Source of the DNA: [Flexibacter] sp. ATCC 35103
GTDB lineage: Bacteria; Bacteroidota; Bacteroidia; Flavobacteriales; Flavobacteriaceae
DNA length: 64,000 nt
Direction of reading: 5' to 3'
Assembly: GCF_001975985.1 (NCBI RefSeq)
Contig: NZ_MTQF01000001.1
Span: 231,464 to 295,463, forward strand
Shown: positions 34,525-42,249 of the stretch, one piece after another
Position numbering within the stretch: position 1 is the stretch's first letter
How the letters are laid out: each line of letters begins with the position of its first letter
Position numbers and translations under genes: made by a program
The notes under the pieces: model-generated
Seen by the model: only the letters and a program-made list of their open reading frames with translations
The model's database searches: none
Told to the model about the DNA's origin: nothing

Positions 34525-36222
34525 TTATGATTCGCAACTACTGCAAGTAACCAAACTCGTAACTAGTTCTTTAGATACACTCTGGCTTCGTTGGTAATAT
34601 AAACTTTTGATTCCTAATTGCCATGCTTCTATAAGCAAACGGTTTACTTCTTTAATTGGTAAATCCGACGGAATATTCAGGTTGATACTTTGTCCCTGAT
34701 CGACATATTTCTGACGAATAGATGCTTGCTGTACAATCTCTAACTGACTGATTTCTTTAAAGGTTTTAAAAACATCTTTCTCATTTTGGCTCAATTGGCT
34801 CATGTGTTGAACACTTCCTCCGTTAAGCATAATTTCTCTCCAAACCTCTTCATTATCAAGACCTTTTTCTTCTAATAATGTTTTTAGGTATTTGTTTTTA
34901 CGCATAAAGTTACCTTTGCTCAAACCCGCTTTATAGTAATTACTGCTAAAAGGTTCAATTCCAGGTGAAGTTTGTCCCAAAATAGCCGATGATGACGTTG
35001 TTGGAGCAATTGCCATTGTGGTTGTATTACGTCTTCCGTATCCTTTTAGCAATTCTGGTTCACCATAAATTCGGGCAAGATCCTGCGTTGCTTTATCCGC
35101 TTTGTCACTAATATGTTTGAATATTTCTGTCGTTTTCATTTTGGCTTCAAGCCCTTCAAACGGAATCATATTTTTTTGCAAATACGAATGCCATCCTAAA
35201 ACTCCAAGTCCAAGTGCACGGTGTCTTTTTGCAAAACGATTTGCAGCAGACAAGTAATAATTACCTTCTGTTTTTTCTATGAATTCCTGTAATACAGCGT
35301 CCAGGAAAAAAATTGCCAGTTTTACAGCTTCAGTATCTTTCCATTCTTCATAAAGTTCCAGGTTCATTGATGATAAACAGCAAATAAACGATTCATCGAT
35401 ACTTGATGGCAACATGATTTCGCTGCAAAGATTACTCGCGTTAATACGCAGGTTTTTATCTTTATAAACTTGTGGTTTGTTCTTGTTTACGTTGTCACTA
35501 AAAAAGATATAAGGTAATCCTTTTTGCTGACGGCTTTCGAGAACTTTTGCCCAAATTTGTCTTTTATCACTATCTCCGTCAATCATTTCCTGCATCCAGT
35601 AATCCGGTACACAAATTCCGGTAAACAGGTTCTGAATTGGGTTTCCTATGCTTTTTATCTTCAAAAACTCCTCGATATCCGGATGATCGACGTCTAAATA
35701 AGCTGCAAAAGCTCCACGACGAACTCCACCTTGAGAAATGGTATCCATTGTAGTATCAAAAAGTTTCATGAAACTTACTGCTCCACTACTCTTTCCATTA
35801 TCGGTTACGGCGCTTCCTCTTTCTCTTAATTCTCCAAAATATCCTGACGTTCCGCCACCAATTTTGGTTTGCATGATTACCTCACCCAATTTATGTGTGA
35901 TTCCTTCGATTTCATCCGGAACGTGAACATTAAAACACGAAATTGGCAATCCGCGTTCTGTTCCCATATTCGCCCAAACCGGTGAACTGATACTCATCCA
36001 GCCACGTTCGATCATTTCTACAAAAGAATCTTTCAATTCAGGTTTATACAATCTTTTTGCTGCGGCAGTACAAATTCTGTCAATTGCGCCTTCTACAGTT
36101 TCCCCTTTTAAAAGGTATCCACGATTTAAAATTTGCTCACTTTCAGAGTTTTTCCACCACATTTTATTATCTGCTTCGCTCAAAGGAGCGCTATTTCCTG
36201 AAATTGTATCTATTGTATTCAT
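34525..36222 (-). CDS. nrdA: Ribonucleotide reductase large subunit, class Id-like (no ATP cone)
   Basis: Catalytic subunit reducing ribonucleoside diphosphates. At 565 residues it lacks the N-terminal ATP-cone. The active site is complete: PISCFNVH, the thiyl radical Cys in NLCSEIML, CCLSSMNLE, the radical-path tyrosines in SLYYQRSQS, and the C-terminal redox pair TCSSC. This minimal build matches the class Id enzyme described in Flavobacterium johnsoniae. It follows nrdB by 16 bp on the same strand. No NrdI or NrdR gene lies nearby, consistent with superoxide-activated class Id enzymes that do without NrdI. Confidence 0.93.
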   Translation of the reverse strand: MNTIDTISGNSAPLSEADNKMWWKNSESEQILNRGYLLKGETVEGAIDRICTAAAKRLYKPELKDSFVEMIERGWMSISSPVWANMGTERGLPISCFNVHVPDEIEGITHKLGEVIMQTKIGGGTSGYFGELRERGSAVTDNGKSSGAVSFMKLFDTTMDTISQGGVRRGAFAAYLDVDHPDIEEFLKIKSIGNPIQNLFTGICVPDYWMQEMIDGDSDKRQIWAKVLESRQQKGLPYIFFSDNVNKNKPQVYKDKNLRINASNLCSEIMLPSSIDESFICCLSSMNLELYEEWKDTEAVKLAIFFLDAVLQEFIEKTEGNYYLSAANRFAKRHRALGLGVLGWHSYLQKNMIPFEGLEAKMKTTEIFKHISDKADKATQDLARIYGEPELLKGYGRRNTTTMAIAPTTSSSAILGQTSPGIEPFSSNYYKAGLSKGNFMRKNKYLKTLLEEKGLDNEEVWREIMLNGGSVQHMSQLSQNEKDVFKTFKEISQLEIVQQASIRQKYVDQGQSINLNIPSDLPIKEVNRLLIEAWQLGIKSLYYQRSQSVSKELVTSLVTCSSCES

Positions 36223-36238
36223 AATTGTAATTTGCTGT

Positions 36239-37213
36239 TTAGAAAAGGTCGTTTGCGGTAATACTTTTGTCGTGTTTGGTATATTCTACAGGTCTTTTCG
36301 CAAAGAAATCATCCAGACTATTGGCAAAAACTTCTTCTTCAAACCATGCCATGGCTTTATAGTCATCGGCAGGAACATTAAATACGGTTTCAATGCCTAT
36401 TTGAGTTAAACTTTCGTCTAATCTAAATTTCATAAAATTCACCAAATCTGCTTTTTTGATACTTTCGATTTCACCTTCTTCAAATATCCAGTCTAATATA
36501 TCTGCTTCTACGGCAATAGAATGCTTAACGGTTTCTCTGATAAGAGCCAACGTTTCTTCATCAAAAAAATCAGGGAATTCTTCTCGTATTTTATTGATGA
36601 TATAAATTCCGCCATTCGCATGAATTTGTTCGTCTATTGAGGTCCATGCAATAATGTTGCTTACATTTTTCATGTATCCTTTAAATCTTGTAAAAGACAA
36701 TAAGATCGCAAACTGACTAAAAAGAGATACATTTTCGATCAGGATACTGAATAATATCAAGGAAACCACATACTTTTTATTGTCCTGTGATTTTGTATCC
36801 TTAAGCACATCAGACAAATAATCAACACGCTTGCGGATTACCGGAATGTCCATTAATTTTTCGAATTCATCATTATATCCTAAAACCTCCAAAAGGCGTG
36901 AATAAGCCTCAGAATGCCTGAACTCACATTCGGCAAAAGTGCTTCCTAAACCGTTGAATTCCGGTTTTGGAAAATGCTCGTAAATATTACCCCAAAAACT
37001 TTTTACAGCTACTTCTATTTGTGCAATTGCCAATAAACTATTTTTGATAGCCGTTTTTTCAGCAGCATTCAGATGCGAATGAAAATCCTGAGTATCAGCC
37101 GTAAAGTCAACCTCAGTATGCACCCAATAAGCTTTATTTATGGCTTCTGTAAATTGTAATACCTCTGGATATTCAAAAGGTTTATAATTGATTCTTTTAT
37201 CGAAAATAGACAT
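36239..37213 (-). CDS. nrdB: Ribonucleotide reductase small subunit, class Id-like
   Basis: Radical-generating ferritin-like subunit. ATG at 37213 gives 324 residues starting MSIFDKRINYKPF; an upstream extension to 37408 would run through the promoter and is rejected. Metal ligands appear in order: AYWVHTEVDF, QIEVAVKSFWGNIYEHFP, the EFRHSEAYSRLL box, and IDEQIHANGG. The C-terminal tail KSITANDLF would dock on NrdA. In F. johnsoniae the equivalent holds a dimanganese cofactor activated by superoxide; the same is inferred here. First gene of nrdBA, with a consensus promoter at 37294-37325. Confidence 0.93.
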   Translation of the reverse strand: MSIFDKRINYKPFEYPEVLQFTEAINKAYWVHTEVDFTADTQDFHSHLNAAEKTAIKNSLLAIAQIEVAVKSFWGNIYEHFPKPEFNGLGSTFAECEFRHSEAYSRLLEVLGYNDEFEKLMDIPVIRKRVDYLSDVLKDTKSQDNKKYVVSLILFSILIENVSLFSQFAILLSFTRFKGYMKNVSNIIAWTSIDEQIHANGGIYIINKIREEFPDFFDEETLALIRETVKHSIAVEADILDWIFEEGEIESIKKADLVNFMKFRLDESLTQIGIETVFNVPADDYKAMAWFEEEVFANSLDDFFAKRPVEYTKHDKSITANDLF

Positions 37214-37293
37214 ATGTATAGTATTAAATGGTGACTTATTCTGAATAAAAATGATTCGATAATTGGGGGATTTTAGCGACATTTCTATAAGTG

Positions 37294-37325
37294 CAAAATT
37301 AACCCACAGTTCTTCTTTTGACCAA
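37294..37325 (-). promoter_or_regulatory. Promoter of nrdBA
   Basis: On the minus strand TTG (37325-37323), a 21-bp spacer and TAATTTTG (37301-37294) fit the consensus. The leader would be about 75 nt. Confidence 0.65.
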
Positions 37326-37350
37326 GATTTGATGTTAAAAAACCATGCAA

Positions 37351-37518
37351 TTATCAACAGGTTACAGACTGTTAAAATCAATCTGAAATCCGTTTTTATC
37401 AACAGCACTATAATATTCTGTAATCATCGACGCATCAGCTATTTGTACTAAATCTAAATAGAGTTATCAACATAAAAAAGCACTCAAATGTCCGTTTGCA
37501 AAAAAACAGTTATCAACA
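37351..37518 (+). promoter_or_regulatory. Three DnaA-box-like TTATCAACA sites upstream of nrdBA
   Basis: TTATCAACA occurs at 37351-37359, 37464-37472 and 37510-37518, all in the same orientation. It differs from the DnaA box TTATCCACA at one base. DnaA sites are known in front of nrd operons of other bacteria. The remainder of 37214-37784 shows no gene. Confidence 0.45.
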
Positions 37519-37784
37519 GGTAAGTTTAAAAAAGTACTCTTTTTACTATAAAATCTTCCAAATTAAAAAAATAATTATAGTCTGATTACTCATTTTCAAA
37601 ATTTAGCTGTAAGACACAAAACTGATTTATTTTTTACTTTCATAATTAAATAACAGACTGATTTAAAGACATTTAACTCGTAAATAAAATCACTTTCAAT
37701 TGCTCTCATTTTGATTAAAATCTAAAAAAAGCTACTATTTTCAGCATTATCTCAATGAAAATCGCTCATAATTAAAAGTTACCG

Positions 37785-37792
37785 TAATTTTG
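37785..37792 (+). promoter_or_regulatory. -7 element of the acetyltransferase gene
   Basis: TAATTTTG is a perfect TAnnTTTG 21 bp before ATG 37814. It overlaps the alternative TTG start at 37790, which is therefore rejected. Confidence 0.55.
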
Positions 37793-37813
37793 CACAACTT
37801 AAAAAGAGAAATC

Positions 37814-38368
37814 ATGATTATCAGAAAAGCAACAATTGAAGATTCAGAATCAATAGCCGCACTTTTATTGTTAGCGATGGAAGAAATTATCTATAAATTT
37901 ATTGGCGAAAGAGATCCTAAAACGGCTTATTATTTTGTGCTTCATTTTGTTGAAACCGAAAAAAACCAATACTCGTATCAAAACTGTTTTGTGGCAGAAG
38001 ATAATGACGAAATTGTAGGCGCAGTTTCTATTTATGAGGGAGGAAAATTACAGGAATTGCGACAACCAATTGTAAATTATGTACAACTAAATTTTAATCC
38101 TGATTTTGATCCTGAAAACGAAACCCAAAGTGGTGAATTTTATATTGATTCATTGGGCGTTAGCCAAAATCATCAGGGAAAAGGAATTGGTTCTAAACTA
38201 TTGCAATTTTTGATTGAAGAATTCGTGACCCAAAATAACCTGACTTTGGGTTTATTGGTCGAAGAGGAAAATCCAAATGCTAAAAAATTATATCTAAAAT
38301 TAGGTTTTAAAGTTGTTGGAGTGAAAACGCTGGTTGGGAAAAAACTTGAACACCTTCAGATTTCTTAA
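37814..38368 (+). CDS. GNAT-family N-acetyltransferase
   Basis: Cytoplasmic acetyltransferase. ATG 37814 gives 184 residues beginning MIIRKATIEDSESIAALLL. The acetyl-CoA loop is in LGVSQNHQGKGIGSKLLQFL (Q/RxxGxG/A pattern, about 118-137), followed by VEEENPNAKKLYLKLGFKVVG, the usual GNAT C-terminus. The earlier TTG start lies inside the promoter -7 element. Substrate unknown. Transcribed alone. Confidence 0.88.
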   Translation: MIIRKATIEDSESIAALLLLAMEEIIYKFIGERDPKTAYYFVLHFVETEKNQYSYQNCFVAEDNDEIVGAVSIYEGGKLQELRQPIVNYVQLNFNPDFDPENETQSGEFYIDSLGVSQNHQGKGIGSKLLQFLIEEFVTQNNLTLGLLVEEENPNAKKLYLKLGFKVVGVKTLVGKKLEHLQIS

Positions 38369-38830
38369 AGTTTTTTTTGTTTCAGGTTTCAAGTTTCAGG
38401 TTTGAAATGAGAATTACTTTATGGTTTTTACCGCAAAGAGCGAAGATTTACGCAAAGTTCGCAAAGTTTAAATACAAAGCTTTGCGAGCTTTGTGTTTTC
38501 TAAGCATACAGTAAAATAAAAATCTTTGTATTCTTTGCGGTAAAATTATTAAGTCTACAAAGTTCGCAAAGCTTTGTGTTGAACCAGCTTTGCGAACTTT
38601 GTGTTTTCTAAGCGTACAACAAAATAAAAATCTTTGTGTTCTTTGCGGTAAAATTATTAAGTCTACAAAGTTCGCAAAGCTTTGTGTTGAACCAGCTTTG
38701 CGAACTTTGTGTTTTCTAAGCGTACAGCAAAATAAAAATCTTTGTATTCTTTGCGGTAAAATGACATAGAAATTCTATTCTCATTTCAAACCTGAAACTT
38801 TAAACCTGAAACTTTAAAATCTGAAACAAA
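38369..38830. repeat. Composite repeat: 108-bp tandem units inside an inverted repeat
   Basis: TAAGCGTACA-like units with CTTTGCGAACTTTGTGTTTT recur at 38501, 38609 and 38717, a period of exactly 108 bp. The block is framed by GTTTCAAGTTTCAGGTTTGA (about 38386-38405) and its inverted form TCAAACCTGAAACTTTAAAC (about 38785-38804). The same components, in one copy, lie on the far side of the flavohemoglobin gene at 40172-40405. Confidence 0.85.
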
Positions 38831-38959
38831 AAAACTATTCTTCTTTTAATTGGGCTCTTATGATTTGAATCATAAAACAGAGCTTTAGACGAGGTTTAAA
38901 TTTGTGAAAAATAAATTCTGAAAGAGTTTATAGACACTTAAAAATTTAAATCCAAATAA

Positions 38960-40171
38960 ATGAATCCACATCAAAAAGAGCTTATTAAAGCCACTATTCC
39001 TATTTTAAGATCAAACGGCGAAGATCTTACCACTTATTTTTATGCCCGAATGTTTAAGAATCATCCTGAATTGAAAAACATATTCAATATGGGAAATCAG
39101 GCAAACGGAAGACAGAAATCTGCTTTGGCGAATGCTGTTTTGGCTTACGCCGAAAATATCGACAATCCAGGTGTTTTGATTCCTGTTTTAAAAGGAATTG
39201 GTACCAAACACAGAAGTTTAAATATACAACCGGAACAATATAAAATAGTAGGTACACAATTGCTCGCGTCTATTGCAGAAGTCATTGGAGAAACTGCAAC
39301 ACCTGAAATTCTAGAAGCGTGGACGGTTGCTTATTATGAGCTTGCACAAATTATGATTGATATCGAAAAAGAAATGTATCAGGAAAATGCCGCGAAACCC
39401 GGAAGCTGGAATGGCTGGAGAAACTTTATAATCAAAAAAATAGTTACGGAATCAAACGAGATCAAATCGTTTTACCTGTATCCGGAAGACGGAAAAGAAA
39501 TCACCAATTTTTATCCGGGGCAATTTATAAGTCTTCAGATTTTTGTTAAAGAATTAGGTCTATTACAACCAAGACAATATAGTTTATCAAGTGCTTTTAA
39601 TCCGGAATATTACAGAATCTCGGTTAAAAAAGAAACCGGAATGGCTTCAAACCCATCCGGATTGGTTTCGAATACACTTCATGCAAAATCTGAAGGTGAT
39701 GTTGTTGCAATTTCTGCTCCGGCAGGATTGTTTCACTTAGAAAAAGATGCTGAAAATCCGTTGGTATTAATTAGTGGCGGTGTTGGTTTTACGCCAATGT
39801 TGAGTATGTTAGAAACAAATCTAAATACGATCAGAAATAAAAAAACAATTTGGGTTCACGGCTGCAGAAATGAATCTGTTCATGCTTTTAAAGATCAGAT
39901 TGCTGCCTTAAAAAACGAAGTAAAATGGCTTGAAACATTTACTTTTTATGATACAATAGAAAATTCAGGTAATTCGTCAAACCAAATTATAGAAGGCCGC
40001 GTTGATCTTTCCAAATGCAAAGATTCGATTTTATTAGAAGATGCCAAATTTTATATCTGTGGACCGGAAGTGTTTATAAAAACGCAATATGATGCTCTTA
40101 TCGATCTAAAAGTAAATCAGAAAAATATATTTTATGAAGAATTTGGTCCACAGCTTATTCAATTGAACTGA
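38960..40171 (+). CDS. hmp: Flavohemoglobin (nitric oxide dioxygenase)
   Basis: Converts nitric oxide with oxygen and NAD(P)H to nitrate. The 403 residues are a globin (1-140, heme-proximal His84 in GTKHRSLNI), an FAD-binding ferredoxin-reductase domain (about 150-260, with RQYSLSSA), and an NAD-binding domain (265-403, with ISGGVGFTPMLSML and FYICGPEVFI). All three parts are intact. It stands alone, flanked on both sides by the same composite intergenic repeat. A -7 element TAAATTTG lies at 38897-38904. No NO-sensing regulator is adjacent. Confidence 0.95.
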   Translation: MNPHQKELIKATIPILRSNGEDLTTYFYARMFKNHPELKNIFNMGNQANGRQKSALANAVLAYAENIDNPGVLIPVLKGIGTKHRSLNIQPEQYKIVGTQLLASIAEVIGETATPEILEAWTVAYYELAQIMIDIEKEMYQENAAKPGSWNGWRNFIIKKIVTESNEIKSFYLYPEDGKEITNFYPGQFISLQIFVKELGLLQPRQYSLSSAFNPEYYRISVKKETGMASNPSGLVSNTLHAKSEGDVVAISAPAGLFHLEKDAENPLVLISGGVGFTPMLSMLETNLNTIRNKKTIWVHGCRNESVHAFKDQIAALKNEVKWLETFTFYDTIENSGNSSNQIIEGRVDLSKCKDSILLEDAKFYICGPEVFIKTQYDALIDLKVNQKNIFYEEFGPQLIQLN

Positions 40172-40405
40172 TTTTTTGTTTGAAGTTTCAGGTTTCATGT
40201 TTCAAGTTGAAATGTGAGTAGAAGCACTTTGTAATTTTACCGCAAAGTCCGCAAAGATTTTTCGCAAAGCTTAATTTAATACAAAGCTTTGCGAACTTTG
40301 TGTTTTTATAAAATACTTGCTTAATAAAATCTTTGCGGACTTTGCGGTAAAATGTAGGTAATCTTTTAAGTTCATTTCAAACCTGAAACCTGAAACTTGA
40401 AACAA
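40172..40405. repeat. Composite inverted repeat, second copy
   Basis: GAAGTTTCAGGTTTCATGTT near 40181 is mirrored by CAAACCTGAAACCTGAAACT near 40378. Inside are TTTACCGCAAAG and CTTTGCGGTAAAAT, and CAAAGCTTTGCGAACTTTG. It is a single-unit relative of the array at 38369-38830. The gap continues to 40581 and includes a -7 element TATATTTG at 40505-40512, 70 bp before the kinase gene. Confidence 0.8.
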
Positions 40406-40581
40406 ATTTTAAACCCTTTTCCTCCTTAACAAGATTTTTACTAAACGAACCTGCGAAATTTGCGCTATATTTTCATAACTAAAAGGGTATCAGACAAAAA
40501 GTTTTATATTTGCACACAAAAAAAACGAATACCATATTGCAATAAGGATTTAAATTTTTCCTTATTTTTTAAAAATTACCC

Positions 40582-42144
40582 TTGAAATTTACTTTTAAAA
40601 ATACCTTTTCCGGCAGGAACTTTTTCATTTTAGGAATCATTTTCGTTTTTCTTACGCTGCTTTCAATTTATATATTGAGTGGATTAATGACTCAGGTTAC
40701 CGAAAAATCGAATGCAGAAACCTCACAACGCAGTTTTGTAAAAAAACAAGAAGTAATTGCTCAGGAATTATCGCGCTTTTTGGAGACGAAAAATGAACTA
40801 AAACGAATTGTAGATATTAGCAACACTAAAAACCTATCTGATAATTTAAAAGTTCTAAGTAATATTCATGCCAATGATAGTCTGGTAAAAAATAACTGGT
40901 TTCAGATCAACAATCAAAAGATAGCATTTACCGTTTCTAAAAGTAATAGCCATCTGGAAAGTTCTATAAAAGATTTTGTGGCTAAAAACAGAGATCTTAA
41001 TCAATCTAATAGGATTGTCGAAGATCCTGAAAACTTTTTTTGGCGCATTTATTATAAATATACCGCCGCAAATGGTACTGTAGTACGATACGGTTATGAT
41101 ATCGATTTGAAATCACTTCAGACTTATTTCTCAACGATTGATCAAAAAGCGCCTAACTATGCTTTTGTCTTTGATAAAAAAGGAACTATCATTTATCATC
41201 CTGAAGTAAAATTACTTAAAAAGAACATTTTTAAACTCACAAATATAGCGCCTCAGGATACTACTTTTACTAAAAGAGAAGGTTTTAGTAAGAGAATTGC
41301 AACATCAGAATATTTGCTTTTAGATATTGTAAGATATACCAAACGGTTGAACGTAAAGGGAACACACTGGTATATAGCAGTAAATTTTCCCAGGGAAATT
41401 TCGAATGAGGATGTAAATGCGGTAAAACAATACGCTTATCTCATTTATATTATTACAACAGCAATTTTGATTGTGTTCTTTTATTTGTTTACCATTTTTA
41501 CCCGAAGAACTTTTCAGGAAAAAGAAATCTTGTCGCAGGAAAAAAACAAGCTTCTGCTAGAAAATGAAATGATTAATAAAGAGAAAGCGCTAATCCAACT
41601 GCAACAATTAAAGGAGCAGATAAATCCGCATTTTCTTTTTAATTCGCTCAATTCGCTTTATATGCTTATTGAGAATAATACCGGAGTTGCCAGAAAATTT
41701 ACATTGAACCTTTCTAAAATTTACAGATATCTTATTAATCCACCGCTAAACAATATTGTTACGGTTCAGGAAGAACTGCTTTTTATCGAGAAATACATTT
41801 TTCTGCAGCAAACCCGATTTACAGAAGAATTTGTTTTTACTATTAGTATAGAAAACGAGAGCATTCTGGCGAAAAAAGTGCCTTATCTCGCTTTTCAGAT
41901 TGCGGTAGAAAATGCCATAAAACACAATATTGCTTCGGAAGAAAGTCCTTTAAAAATCACAATCGACATTAAAGAAAACGTTGTAATTATTACCAATAAT
42001 TTAAACGAAAAGCAAAACTTCGAGAAAGAATCCAAGTTTGGTCACAAATACTTAGAAAGTATCTATAAATACTACTCTAAAAACAACTTTAAAGCTTATA
42101 AAAAAGACGGTGATTTTACTTGCATTTTACCATTAATTGGATAA
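40582..42144 (+). CDS. LytS/YehU-type sensor histidine kinase with extracytoplasmic Cache-like domain
   Basis: The 520-residue kinase has a TTG start (no better in-frame start precedes the first membrane helix at about 10-32). A large extracytoplasmic sensor (about 35-285, with the Cache-type YAFVFDKKGTIIYHPE and GTHWYIAVNFPREI) leads to a second helix at about 290-310. A coiled coil and the His_kinase module follow (about 350-430: KEQINPHFLFNSLNSLYML, His in NPHFLFN), with the ATPase N box FQIAVENAIKHN. Such kinases pair with LytTR regulators. The LytTR gene at 49602, beyond the protease-SusCD genes, is the natural partner. Confidence 0.88.
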   Translation: MKFTFKNTFSGRNFFILGIIFVFLTLLSIYILSGLMTQVTEKSNAETSQRSFVKKQEVIAQELSRFLETKNELKRIVDISNTKNLSDNLKVLSNIHANDSLVKNNWFQINNQKIAFTVSKSNSHLESSIKDFVAKNRDLNQSNRIVEDPENFFWRIYYKYTAANGTVVRYGYDIDLKSLQTYFSTIDQKAPNYAFVFDKKGTIIYHPEVKLLKKNIFKLTNIAPQDTTFTKREGFSKRIATSEYLLLDIVRYTKRLNVKGTHWYIAVNFPREISNEDVNAVKQYAYLIYIITTAILIVFFYLFTIFTRRTFQEKEILSQEKNKLLLENEMINKEKALIQLQQLKEQINPHFLFNSLNSLYMLIENNTGVARKFTLNLSKIYRYLINPPLNNIVTVQEELLFIEKYIFLQQTRFTEEFVFTISIENESILAKKVPYLAFQIAVENAIKHNIASEESPLKITIDIKENVVIITNNLNEKQNFEKESKFGHKYLESIYKYYSKNNFKAYKKDGDFTCILPLIG

Positions 42145-42249
42145 AAAAAAACATTCACTCCCGAAAAAAAGCCACTCACTCCATTTTGCTTTTTTTAACG
42201 TAATCCCTGCAATATTTTTAGCGAAAAATTAACCTAAACTTAACTTTCT

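Noticed and set aside
37214..37408. 65-residue N-terminal extension of NrdB
   Set aside because: It would cross the promoter and is not found in the family; MSIFDKRINYKPF is the normal start.
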